The position numbers were made by a program, and so were the translations under genes. A stretch of 64,000 nucleotides of DNA from Serpula lacrymans var. lacrymans S7.9 (taxonomy: Eukaryota > Basidiomycota > Agaricomycetes > Boletales > Serpulaceae). Of the stretch, positions 1-11,062 are shown piece by piece (the first letter of the stretch is position 1; every line of letters begins with the position of its first letter). The stretch lies in assembly GCF_000218685.1 (NCBI RefSeq), contig NW_006763296.1, forward strand, positions 2,677,321-2,741,320, read 5' to 3'. Under the pieces are notes generated by a model, which saw only the letters and a program-made list of their open reading frames with translations, ran no database searches and was not told the DNA's origin.

Positions 1-10
1 CCTTGTTTTG

Positions 11-133
11 TTGACGAACATCATGTGTTTATGATGTATCTGATCACAACAGCAATTAGCGAGCTATGATACATTTGGTTGACGAACATCATGTATACAT
101 GATGTATCTGATCACACCAGCAACTAGCGAGCT
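11..133. repeat. Two-copy tandem repeat, 68-bp period
   Basis: The block beginning TTGACGAACATCATG at 11-65 recurs at 79-133 with only a few differences, both copies ending in TAGCGAGCT. The 68-bp period is read directly. No coding role is visible; it is probably a local duplication in repeat-rich DNA at the window edge. Confidence 0.8.
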
Positions 134-2193
134 CCAAACCTAAGTAGACCAGCGCAGGATCACTTTCTGAACATAGGCACGTGCGTGGCGTGGCGTTTCC
201 CCCAAGTGTACAGGTTACATAATCTATATATACGCCATCGCGCGAGGCCTGCCTGACCTGCCCTAAACGTCCTGCATGAAAAACTCGTAATTTTTTCTAT
301 AATCCTCGTCCCTTCGTCCCACAAACTATGTAGAGTTTATGTCTCATGGTCACCTCTTCAATTGTATCTAATGTTGTATGGACGAAGAGATGGTGCTCTC
401 AATGGAGAGGTAAGTTGTTCTGCAATATGGTCTCCAATTTTTTGTTCTTTCGACGCGATGAATTTTATTTTGTTCACAAGCATCCTGTCATACCTAGACT
501 TGGAAGCGATGTTTTATGCTTTTTGTCATAGTTACACTGATCGGTTTTCTGCAGATGTTGTTTTCAGTTGTCGAAACGTCGCTAATACTATGTGCTAATT
601 CTATGTCTATAGGCAACTTGTGGCATCGCTAATCCTATGTATAGTTATGCCGAAGCTCGCAGGTCATGATTCTCATCCAGTGTGAGTAGTTCATCATTCT
701 TATCACACTTCTTTTTCGTTCGTAAGATGAATCTACATCATTCAAACTAGAGTATATGAGTGCCTGCAAGGCTCGATGCTTTTCACTTATCTGTCAATCC
801 ACTGATATCATATTCGTGTTTAATGGTCCTCGTTCCTCATTACTCATTATTTTATTGCAGATATACCTATTCCATGGTTATCTTCAAGACCCACATTAGA
901 GTTAGGCGAAGCTGTAAGTCGCCCCTCCCGTTTTTTTTTTTTTGTTGGCTATGATGCTACTATGGAGTTACCGCCTGATCTGCCTCTCACGAGGAAGTTT
1001 GATGTGAATTCCTGGCTGTTCTTTTTGAATTCTGAGCCTATCTTGTTAAAGTCTCGTAAATTTGGTGCTGATTCTATCTCACAGGCACTGCTCTGTGAAT
1101 CCCCAAGAGCTGTTCATATTCGATTTTCATCATGATTTGATTGATACTGTGAGTTATCTACTTCCCCCTTTTCTCCCTTCTATGATGCTTTATCACGACG
1201 GTCTTCGTATTCTTACTGCCGAAGAGGCCCGCCACAGCTCAAAAACTCGGGCAACCCCTTCTGATATTTTTTTGTTATGGATGTTTTTCTTCGTGGTTCT
1301 CATCTTGCATTTACAGGACTGGTACAGTATTGTGGTCCACATGGTGAGTTTCAAGTTATCTTCTATTTCCTTTGCAGTTCCTTGTTTGTCTATATTATAA
1401 GCAAAGAATGTTTGGACAGCTTGGGCTGTGGCGCCGAATTGCTGTGACTGGAATTCGTAGTAACAATTGTCGATAGCTATAGTATTGCATGCAATACATT
1501 TTCATCCTGTACAGCGTGCGGTTGTTTATTGAAGTTGGCGTGAAAGTACATTTGTTAGTGGAGAAATGGCAGGCTATAATGTAGAAAGAATGCTCTTGAC
1601 ATGTAAACTGTTCCCGTACAAAATTTATGTAAAGAATCCGACGGGACCAAGGAGCCTCGTTCTAGTGGGACGAGGCTCTATAATATTGAGGATAAATGCG
1701 TAGTCTATGTGCATTTACCGGTTCTTTTTCTTTGCAGTAATTATAAGGTGACATATAATACACAGAGATATAGACACCATTTGGCATTAGAAGACATTAG
1801 CAGCAAGTACAACATTGTGATTATCAATCCACTTAACTATGAAATTGTTATTCCAATGGCTCCTACAGCATAACCTAGTCTTGAGCATAACCTAGTCTTG
1901 AAATAATAGAGTCTCCCTTTGGATCTGAAAAGAACAAGAGCTGCCCCAGGTCCAGGTACTTCTATTCTGAAGCTGTGTCACTTGTCCCGCTCTTTTGACA
2001 ACCAACATATGCAGTCTGCATTCCTTTCAAGTCTCCATTCTGGCCTGCAGTCTGGCCCACCTGTGGGATGTCCATGCATTCCTCAACAACAGGAGAAGTG
2101 AGCATTTGTATGCCAAGCTTTGTAGCAGTGCTGGGTAGAATATTGAATGTGTGAGAGTTGGTGTGGGAGTAGTTCATGAGGATGAGCTTTTTC
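134..2193. other. Region without a supportable gene; one exon-like ORF
   Basis: AT-rich sequence with many GTAAGT/CAG-like strings but no exon chain I could join. The longest exon-like stretch is about 941-1135 on the plus strand, reading GYDATMELPPDLPLTRKF and ending in TGA at 1133-1135; I do not recognise it. A short direct repeat (AGCATAACCTAGTCTTGA twice) lies near 1868-1902. Best read as decayed gene or transposon sequence. Confidence 0.4.
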
Positions 2194-2313
2194 TGTTGAA
2201 ACTCGAGAGATAAGATAAAAAGGAGACGGGAAGAAGTAATTACAAAATGGGAAATTAACAACTATTTATACATATTTGTAATGTTGTGAGACTTGACATC
2301 ATGTATTCCAACA
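2194..2313 (-). repeat. Short LTR of a decayed Ty1/copia-type element
   Basis: Read on the minus strand, the 120-bp block starts TGTTGGAATAC and ends TTTCAACA, giving TG...CA ends within TGTTG/CAACA inverted repeats. A TATA-like TATAAATAG lies inside. It is directly preceded on that strand by a G-rich polypurine tract, the order expected for a 3' LTR. No matching 5' LTR was found in the window. Confidence 0.6.
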
Positions 2314-2326
2314 CACCCCCTGAGTT
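2314..2326 (-). other. Polypurine tract of the copia remnant
   Basis: The minus strand reads AACTCAGGGGGTG immediately before the LTR start. A purine-rich run abutting the 3' LTR is the plus-strand primer site of Ty1/copia elements. This fixes the element's orientation as minus. Confidence 0.55.
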
Positions 2327-2399
2327 AATAATCATCCAAATCAGGGTCACAACAGGGACAATTAACGCCATGTGGTGGAAGACTCATCAGTGGCAAAAA

Positions 2400-3158
2400 T
2401 TTTTGCAGGATCAATGGGGATTGTGGGAGAATTATTGATTGTGGCAATGTGCACTTATGCATAATTGTGCCCACCTGTAAGAATTCATTGTTTTATGTCA
2501 TCAGGCATGTCAGCAACACAGTTTTGTGCCACATGACTGAGGTGTCCACAATGCCAACAAGCATTATTGCGGCCCTTTGTATTGCCCCAATCAAAGTCAA
2601 TGCCATGTATAGAACTTGATTGATGCTGTAATATTTCCAAGGTTTAATCTTGTTGTCTTCATATTGTTTCAATACATCAATGATCTCTTTTGTTGTGGGA
2701 GCTGGATGTTTGAGAGTAAGGGATGTTCAGAGGGGGGATAATAAAATATCCAAGCCAGCAAGTAGCTTGTCTGTGATCTCTACGTCCAAGGGCTTAAGGT
2801 TGATAGCCTCTAATTGATGGATAATGGTGAATAGTGCTGATACATAGGTCATGACATTTTTTGACGCATTGTGAGAAAGTGAATAGAAGCTTTGTCAAAA
2901 AGTGATGCGGGTAGCATGGTTGTCCCATTCATACTCCACTTTGAGAGTGGCCCAGGCTGTTTGGATTTTTTGTCAGCAATTGAATTCCGGCTCACTGGCA
3001 TTGGCTCCACTAGGAACCAAATATGTGTATTGCAGTGATCATATCCCTGTAGAATGGAAGGATAGTTTTGCCCACTATGGTAAACTCAATGTATGACCAT
3101 ATAAGATCATTATCCTTATCAGTGTATTGCATTGTATGAGAGTGTAGGAGCAACATTC
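2400..3158 (-). pseudogene. Decayed Ty1/copia gag with CCHC zinc knuckle
   Basis: On the minus strand near 2510-2595 a frame reads CWHCGHLSHVAQNC, a perfect C-x2-C-x4-H-x4-C retroviral-type zinc knuckle. Upstream in the same direction (about 2890-2990) lies a TAWATLKVEYEWDNHAT-like stretch as in the UBN2 gag domain of copia elements, but with in-frame stops. No reverse transcriptase or integrase lies between the knuckle and the polypurine tract at 2314, so the element is internally deleted or was always gag-only. It is cut upstream by the solo gypsy LTR at 3159. Non-functional. Confidence 0.6.
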
Positions 3159-3853
3159 TGTAAGGACCATTTACTTTTCCTTACCTTTTCATCCCATGTC
3201 TTGGTTTTCAGACACTTTCCCCATTACACCTCTGGCCTTAGGGCTGGAAGTGTCCTTTGCCATTCTACTTCTCATTGCCCTAACAGGTTTTCTTAACCAT
3301 AGATACCACTTCATATCACAGATCAGAGAATAGGTAGTACTCCCAGCCAGGCAGCACAATGGGTAAAAACTAGTAGCTGAGATCTCGCTAACCAGCTCCA
3401 AGTCCCATCAGTGCCTGGATATATTAATAAAGGCTTGGTTCAGGATCGTACCTCATCATGAGGATACGGTTCCTGAGCATGCCTGACAAATCTATTATTA
3501 GTATATTCTCCCACCTGCTTATCAATATCTGAAGTCAATCTCTGAAGTTGTACCATAGCTACTCTTTTTCTTATTGGTCAATTCTTTCCTCAGACCAGTT
3601 TCTTTTATTCCTCTTTTGGTCTGAAGAGATAGATAGTTAGCTATAAGAACCCTACATATTGATGTATGATTCCTTAGCTTTTTATTACTTAAATAACCAG
3701 TTTTACTCCTTATCAAAAACCCTTGAGTTTACTCCTTGTCCTCGACTTGCTATATTCTCTAGCATCTATCAACCTTAAAAACTCATCATACCTCTTACTC
3801 CCTGCAAGTGCAATCAGAGATAGGTTTTGTTTTATTATAGTTTGATGTTGTCA
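3159..3853 (+). repeat. Diverged solo LTR of the gypsy family at 8247-15683
   Basis: The block starts TGTAAGGACCATTTA and tracks the 697-bp LTRs at 8247 and 14987 along its whole length (shared landmarks: the GTCTTGGTT block, the GGTCTGA/TCAGACC region, a T-rich start-site motif, the TTATTATAGTTT tail). It differs at many positions and ends near TTGTCA at 3853. No internal sequence accompanies it, so it is a solo LTR, far older than the nearly full element downstream. The likely start-site motif is mutated (AGCTTTTTATT instead of AGTTTTCTATT). Confidence 0.85.
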
Positions 3854-5750
3854 TATCCGTACCAGAAGACAAAACTCTGGCATCTCTGAGCCTGAAACCC
3901 CCAAACCATTGGTATACTTGGGATTACGTGTTACAATACACAATTTTCAGACCTTTAAATTTCATTCTCCACTTTAACTTTCTTTTGTAGTTTCACACAC
4001 TGTGCCATGCAGCACTTTCCATTTTTGTTTAAACTCCACTTTCTTGTGCTGCACTGCTTTTCTTTATTCTTAGCTACAAGTCTCTCATGCGGTGGAGCTG
4101 GTCACACAGGCTGTGCCCTATGACATCATCAGCCACTGCCTTCATCAACTGTATAGTACACATGTACAAATAGTCTGTAGATGTATATAAACCCTAATAG
4201 ATCAAGGAGACTCCTAACCGAGTCCTCCTGTTGTTTACCCACAACAAACTTGGTCCTATCATAAGGGGTATTCACTCCCACTCACTTCCCTCTTGGTTGT
4301 CTAAGTTGTGCGCCAGAGTATACAAACTCTTGGTTGTAACATTACGTTCCTTGTGGTCTGCCGGTTGGCATAACTCTATGCTCCATTCCCACATGGTACT
4401 CCAGTTGTCCGTTCTGATACTCCTGCACTGGACTTCTAGTCCGCCATACATTTCTCCTTGCACGTTCTAGTATTGCTCATGGACTCTGTAGTTAGACCTT
4501 ATGATACACTCCTCACACATACATTCTTCTCTCGCTAGATAATTGTCCACATGGAACTCCATACCTACATTACGAGTTACTCCTGCTCCTCCAACAGTAT
4601 ATAAGTTGTAGCTCCTGTACTCCGTTCCCGCAGTTTGAATATCAACTAGATTCCCTCACTTTCTTACCAGTCCTTTTCTAAAATCATTTCCAATCCTCCT
4701 TCTCCGAAGGATCTTTAACTCTGCTCCCTTTCATCTTCTACTTCTCCTTCGTCCACTTCCAATGAGTTAGGGACCAAGGCCTGTGGAAGGGTCTAGCGCA
4801 CAAGCTAAGCCGGTTCCCCATCTTGTCCTCCGTACTCCATTACTCCGTCCCTGTACTCCGCAGCTCTGTTACTCTGAAGAGGCCATGGTTCTGACAGATG
4901 TTGCCTCACACATTTCTACCACCAAACACATTAGGGTCATAGCAGTATGACCCCTAATACCTGTGTGGCTGCCCCAGGACCCTGGGCAATGTAGACAAGG
5001 CTGCATGCAGAGCCACCTCAACAGATTTTGGGTTCTATTGCCTTGGTGAATGTCCAATAGAAGCATATGTGGGTGTACCCCCGTGATGCCCATGATGGCC
5101 AATAGTCCAAGTAATCCTCTGGCTGGCCATTCCTCTGAGAGCCAGGCCATGGCTTGTTATAATAGACATACCAGCACCTACTTTTGCCTTACTTTTCTGT
5201 ACTTTTACTTTTCATTTTCCAAGTCATGTGACTGATCACGTGACTATTTACTGTACATTACATTTAGGACTTTTCATAGTCACAAGACCAATCACGTGAT
5301 GTATCACCTGACCAGTGTCTAGACTCATCATGTGACCAGTCACATGCTAGACATCAGACTTTGAATTTTATTTACAACTGTACAGTACCTCATGTATTAT
5401 AGTATATATACCTGAGCAATATATGGGGAATAACAGCAACTCCTCTCCTAGTGAAGACAATCTTCCTCCTTTGATAGGTTGTGCCATTATTCTGCTGAGT
5501 TGTAACATTTGAGGTTGTGCTCCAGTGCCCCAAGATTGTATCTTGTTGGTGTTGTCACAAACATCAGGAATTGGTATGACATGCCAGAATTTGACTGATA
5601 AGCTCCACCTAATTTGGTCTGTGAGTGCCATTGTGACCCAGTGTAACCAGAAATTGCAGAACCATTCCAAATTGTGTGTTGTCTTTTTGGTTTTGTTCCG
5701 CTGCTCCAATGCTTCAAGTTCTTGCTTATTTTTCTACATAGACAGCTAAA
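3854..5750. other. Retroelement debris without an intact gene
   Basis: No coherent coding chain. Around 4180-4260 there is a TATA-like ATGTATATAAACC followed by CT-rich leader-like sequence to about 4860, resembling an LTR promoter and 5' leader of another decayed element, but I could not define LTR ends. At 5222-5352 lies a cluster of CACGTG/CATGTG motifs. On the minus strand about 5370-5750 short gag-like frames occur with stops. All of it looks like nested transposon remnants. Confidence 0.4.
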
Positions 5751-8246
5751 AAACTAAAAATTATATCTACTGGTCAAGTTCCAACAGTCTCAAGCTCAAT
5801 TACTGGTGAGTTATTCAACTTCTCCCCAGACCAATTGCACTTATTGTCCAACAATAGTACTACATTTTTATTTGAGTCCATCATATGCTAACCCATGCTG
5901 GTCATCCATTAATGCCGCTTGATGCCAAAGCTCAGCTGTGGCACCACCTGTTGCTTATTGACACCAAAGGCGGGCTCCCCCCAAAGGCCTTTCATTTGGA
6001 TAAAAGGCTAGAGTGCATTTGCAAACAGCTCTCATTTTGAAATGGAGGCTGTTAAGTGGACTCTAGGCTATGATAGTATCTGTAGCTTGTGTGGGAAGGG
6101 GTCCCAAATCAATCAGTACACTGCTGTCGATGATGAGAACTGCTGTCAAAAAACCACACACAAAAACAAACTAACACACAATCCTCCCAGATTCCACGGA
6201 ACTCCTAGAACAGTGGGTGCTCTGGTTGTTTGTGGGGTGGTATGTATGACAATCCTTCAAAGTAAAACCCAGAGATGTATGGGTGTGGGTTTTGAGGAGG
6301 AGGGATAGTTGAACTATAGAAGATAGGGGCTTTTTGAGACAAATATAGGATGAGCACTACCTTGCTAATCTTAGCACAAGGTAGGTTTGAGAATGACAAC
6401 ATAACGAGGTTCCCAGTGATAGCAGGCTCCTGACGCACAAACTGTAGTGCTCAGAAAAACTCTAATTGAAAGGGATGACAATCACTTTCAAAAGTGATGA
6501 GTGACGATGACAGCAGTTAACAGTGGTAGCAGTGGGAAGTGTTGTGACCACACTGGATCACAAGTAGCAGAGTAGTGAACTTAAGATTTAGAGAAGAAGT
6601 CTGGATTCGAGTTCTTGTTTGCTTTTTACAAGGTAGAATATAGGGGTTTATATAGTAAAAGAGAAGTAGGCTATGCACAGTATAGCTGTGCAAAAACAAT
6701 GAGAAAGAACATGAAGGAAGGAATGTATGCTGACGGATCCTGCGTAGGTAGTACAGGATAAGATTGTCAAAAAAAGGAAAAAAAAGGGATAGAACAATGA
6801 ATGCTGTGAGTAATGCCACAGGTTTGTACAGCCATAGAGTAAAGTCCAATAGCAAAAAGAGAGCAGGAAAATCATGATGTCATGGGAAGATGCAGTAAAA
6901 AAAAGGGCAAGGCAAAACACTATCAGTATCAACACAGTTCCTTTATTGTCAGTCAGGCATTCTAAAAAAATATGTGTCCATAAAAATGATTCAAAAATCA
7001 AAATAATCGCACTGCAAATGAATGTTCTGCTGAAAAAAAAGAAACTGGAGCCACCAGTCCACCACCTAGTCCAAATCCGACAGTTCCATGGCCTTACCAA
7101 TGGACTGGTTGTGTTGGACCACCTGGTCAAACGAGGGAGGGAGAAGAGTAGTCCCAATTTGGAACAAGTGAGTCCCAGGCAGTGTGTGGTAGGTGTAGCT
7201 GTAGCAAAGACAATGGATAAAAGATAAGTGTACCCAAGTGAATGGGACAGCGATGAACATGGGCAACACAAGGGGATGAACCTTCTCCAGCTCAAAAACT
7301 ACCCACCCATGCTCCAACCAGGCGAGACGAGCGACTGATGTTTTGATAGTATATGATGGCAGATCGACATCATGAAGATGGACCTGTTGCCCTATTTGGA
7401 CCGGCCACCGGGGCTTTGCTGATATCAGCAGTGGCACGTGGTAGTCAACGGATCGGCGACGGAAGCAGATAGGAAGTGGTGACATCAGAAATGGTGGGGG
7501 TGCAAATAAGATGAGGAGGAGGAGGGTGACGAAAAAGTGGATTAGAATGGGGATCCAGGAATGACCGTCAGGTGAGAATAAAAAGGAGAGGAAGGGGCCC
7601 ATGGTGGGGCTAGGCAAAGGAAGGGGAGTAAGGGAAACAACAAAAGCGAGGGCGCAATGCAATGTGTAGCCAGTGGCGACACGAAAATTTGCCAAAACGC
7701 CAAAACGCCAAAAGTACCGAATGGAAAAGCAAAGGTGAGCGTGACTGGATTGCCTAATAGAGGTGATGCTGATCAGCTACAAGTTCGAAAAAGGCAATAT
7801 TGATTACTATTCCACGTGGCACTGTGCCTGTGTGGCGCAAAGGCGAGTCTTTTTGAATATTCGCTTCGTTATTGACACCTGTCTATGCTACCAATCAACT
7901 TTGGTGCATGACACCGGGTGGCTTGATGATGCTGAGTTGTGACTTTATTGTGCCAGGTGGCTTAACAATGCCGAATGCCAAACAGGCTGGTCATAGGGTA
8001 ATACAGAATTGGGCATCTTTGAAGATAGAATACCTGTATCAATACCATCAATTTACCCACCAAATAACACTATTGATGGCACGAAGGCCAGCCAGCAGCA
8101 GGCTTTCCAAGCCCCCACAACAGTACCCTCTATGGTTATTGAAAATGACGAGCATCAACAACAAAAGTAATCAAACAACTACAAAGAAGAAAAAGGGGCC
8201 AAAGGCCATATAGACTGGAGCGGATTTGAAGAAACTTGTGGATATT
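5751..8246. other. Region without a supportable gene, 5' flank of the chromovirus
   Basis: Long open frames exist on both strands (for example minus 7066-7695), but they overlap in conflicting frames, lack clear ATG starts or known domains, and sit beside A-rich and simple repeats (GCCAAAAC repeats near 7690). I see no gene I can support. The sequence directly before the 5' LTR is unrelated to the transposase gene on the other side of the element. Confidence 0.4.
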
Positions 8247-8943
8247 TGTAAGGACCATTTTATTATTTTCCTATCTTCGCTATGTCTTGGTTCTCGAACG
8301 CCTTTCCCATTACACCTTTGGCTCTAGGGCTAGAAGTGTCATTCGCCGTTTTACTTCTCATAGCCCTCACAGGCTTTCTTAACCATCACTACCATTTTAT
8401 ATCACAGATCAGAGACTGGGTATCGCTCCCAGCTAGCCAGCACATGGAGTAGGGACTGGTAGTAGGCATCTCGCCAACCAGCTCCAAGCCCCAGTAGAGC
8501 CTGGACATACTAATAAACGCCTTGTTCAGGATCGTACCTTATCATGAGGATACAGTTCCTGAACACGCGTAACAAACCTCTATTATTAGTACAAACTCTC
8601 ACCCGCTGATTAATCAAGTTAAAAGTCATATGATAGTTATTCTCTCTGTTTCTTATTGGCCGATTAATTCCTCAGACCACTTTTTGTTTATTCTCCTTTC
8701 GGTCTGAGGAACAAACAGTTCACTATATAAAGCCTTACCTATTCATGTATGGTTCCTTAGTTTTCTATTACTGAATTTACCCGCTTTACTCCTCAACGAA
8801 AAGCTTTGAAGCTTACCTCTCAAAGTCCTCTACTTGCTATATTTACTAGTGTCTGTTGACCTCAAGCTCATCAAACCCCTTACTCCCTGCAAGTGCAGAA
8901 GGAGACAGGTTTCATTTTTGTTATAGTTTATCGTTGCCTCACA
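8247..8943 (+). repeat. 5' LTR of the chromovirus
   Basis: 697 bp, starting TGTAAGGACC and ending TTGCCTCACA (TG...CA). It is identical to the 3' LTR except for eight transitions, seven of them in the last 110 bp. Four of the seven replace CpG of the 3' copy by TpG or CpA. TATA box and likely transcription start are annotated separately. Confidence 0.95.
8724..8769 (+). promoter_or_regulatory. LTR core promoter and inferred transcript start
   Basis: TATATAAAG at 8724-8732 is followed about 30 bp later by AGTTTTCTATT at 8759-8769. The distance fits a TATA-directed start, and the 11-mer is the exact reverse complement of the primer-binding site at 8945-8955, as required if it is the 5' end of the genomic RNA. 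That puts U3 at 8247-8758 and R-U5 at 8759-8943. The start site itself is inferred, not observed. Confidence 0.7.
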
Positions 8944-8944
8944 A

Positions 8945-8955
8945 AATAGAAAACT
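8945..8955 (+). other. Primer-binding site of the self-priming (Tf1/sushi) type
   Basis: AATAGAAAACT lies one base after the 5' LTR. It does not look like a tRNA 3' end; it is the perfect 11-nt complement of AGTTTTCTATT at 8759-8769, just downstream of the LTR TATA box. In Tf1-like elements the first 11 nt of the mRNA fold back on the PBS and prime minus-strand synthesis. The geometry here matches that mechanism. Confidence 0.75.
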
Positions 8956-9320
8956 CACTCTACAATCCGTTCACAGCGCACCATCTCGCTTGAGCCCATT
9001 ATAGCCCTAACTTACCTTTTCCTTCATCCCTCGGACGTGCTGTCATTCACCGTCCTCCTACCCGTTAAAACATCCACTTGCCTTCTAGCTAAGCTAGCTA
9101 GTTGTCCTCTCCAACATTCCTACCCACCTCGAAGTAACACTCTTACTTGTCCTTGCTCAGGTCCTCACCCTAGCCGTCGTCTTTGATCACTTCTACAATT
9201 GTCAAAGTGTTGAACATCAGAGAGAGTCTAGTAACGGACGAAGAACGCCGTTCACTCGAAGAGTTTCACCGCGCCCTCAACAACAGAGACCTCCACGTTG
9301 TAGTACCTGTCAACGCTGCC

Positions 9321-9996
9321 ATGGACCCCCAGCCTGCCCACAGCGACACAGAAACTGAGTACTACGAAGACTCATCAAGAAATACCATTTTTCTTCGACC
9401 TTCCCCTCACTCCCGAACAGAACGACGCCTTTAACCCACGAGACTATCTTAAAACAGGAGTCCATGTATTAGTTGTCACCCCTTTCTGCCGCGACGCAAT
9501 ACGAAGCATAGTAGCCTGCATCTCGCAATTTCACAGACTAGTGTTTAAGATCGGACACGAGATCCTCGAAGGAAGAGATTGGGAACAAGAACAAAGACAG
9601 ATTAGGAATGTCTGCCGATTGTTCAGAGAATACCAAAACTACGCGAAGGAAGTCTTTGACTTAGTCATCCGCCACCCCACAGATTGTTTCATCATTACCA
9701 AAATTAACACTGAGTTCTGGGGAGTGCTTATTTGAGATAACAACAGAGTCTACTCGCAGTACAGACCAGGGTACCATCTGACTAGAGGAAACTTCTCTTA
9801 TATCCCTCCTGTCTCATTGTTGATCCAAGGAAACATTCTTATTGAAAGGACCCCCTCACCAGATGAAGCAACCTCGAACTTAAACAGTAACTCTACCACT
9901 AGCTCACAGGTAGAAAGAGATTTGGAAGAAGAAGAAAATATTTTTGGGTTTACTTCTAACGATTGGAGTGATGAGTTTGATTATGATTCAAATTAA
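9321..9996 (+). pseudogene. Extra ORF upstream of gag in the chromovirus, broken
   Basis: From the ATG at 9321 (MDPQPAHSDTETEYYED) the frame runs to a T-run near 9390 where one base shift is needed to enter the continuing frame (FDLPLTPEQND...), then through TGA at 9733-9735 (fits CGA to TGA) to TAA at 9994-9996. Repaired in this sense it would be about 225 codons with an acidic tail (NDWSDEFDYDSN). It contains no zinc knuckle or enzyme motif I know, and ends 145 bp before the gag ATG. It could be an element-specific accessory protein or a detached N-terminal gag part; I cannot tell. Confidence 0.6.
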
Positions 9997-10141
9997 ATAA
10001 ACCTTGTTTCAATCTTCAAAAGTGTTTTCCGAATACCAAAATCCAAAGCCGTCCATAGAACCGGAAACTCCGCCCAGACAAACCCTACCGCTACCACCTA
10101 CACGCCCACCTCCACCTCCAATTCCTCCAAAACCCTCATCC

Positions 10142-11062
10142 ATGTCTAATCCCACGCAGTTACACGGCAAAGTAACTCTAGCAGCAGAACCCTTCAAATT
10201 CAAAGGAGAAAAGGAACAATTCATAGCATAGCGCCAAGCACTACAGTTGTACTTAACCGCCTACACATCCTACTTTCCAGATGAGAAGACGAAGCTCATC
10301 TACCTCCTGTCCAAAATCAGCGACCAAGGAACGTCGACAGTAAAAGCTTGGAAAGAGAATGTGCTTACCAAAGCTCTTGATGCAACTACCCCCGTATGGC
10401 TGACTCTCTCGACCGTCCTGACCGATCTAGCCCAAGTATTTGGGAATCCAAACGAAAGATCACAGGCGGTAAATGAGATCGAAATATACAAACAGGAGAA
10501 TAAGCATTGCGATGAATTCTTTAGCCACTTCACAACGCTCATGGACAAGGCCGGATATGATGCTACCACTCACTTTGATGTGATCAACCACATTCTCAAA
10601 AAGAATCTTCACTCTCGAATCTGCGATTTTGTCATCATCCAGAAAGACCTACCAAAAACATTTGCTGAGTGGAAAACGCAAGCCTACGCATGGGAGGCAA
10701 GAAGAGAAGAGTTCCAGTTAGACGAAAGATGAAAGAGAGAAGTCATGCAGCCGTCGCAACCTATCTACAGACAACAGACGTATACGCACCAACATGTGCA
10801 ACAGCCGCAGCCACAGCAGATGGCAAAAACCCAGACGAATCAGTATGCAAGAAGGTTCAAGGATCAACCTCAGAGAGGTGTATTCCCCGGACAAGGCGTA
10901 CCCATGGATACAGACCGACAGAGTTGGTTCAGATTATGTTACAGATGTGGCCAGCCGGGTCATATCGCAAGGAACTGCCCTCTGAAGAAAGTTGCAGCTA
11001 GAGAAGCAACCACAACCCAGGAGGAGACAAAGACGAAGGATTTTCTCGAAGGTCAGGAGTAA
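10142..11062 (+). pseudogene. Chromovirus gag (capsid and nucleocapsid) with two stops
   Basis: From ATG 10142 the frame encodes a retrotransposon gag domain (about residues 10-200; landmarks PFKFKGEKEQFIA and AWKENVLTKAL) and a nucleocapsid CCHC knuckle, CYRCGQPGHIARNC, near 10938-10980. Two in-frame stops interrupt it: TAG at 10229-10231 where Trp is expected, and TGA at 10729-10731 where Arg fits. Each is explained by one C-to-T or G-to-A change. The proline-rich open stretch before the ATG (about 10040-10140) may also be translated. The frame ends at TAA 11060-11062, inside the pol overlap. Confidence 0.85.

Noticed and set aside
7066..7695. 209-codon minus-strand frame, overlapping a 215-codon frame
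   Set aside because: Conflicting overlapping frames, no ATG-led coding signal, no motif, in transposon-rich DNA.
8190..8262. Plus-strand frame ...TGADLKKLVDICKDHF crossing into the LTR, like a Myb/SANT domain of a Harbinger partner gene
   Set aside because: The matching half lies inside the LTR sequence itself, so the resemblance is a chance read-through.
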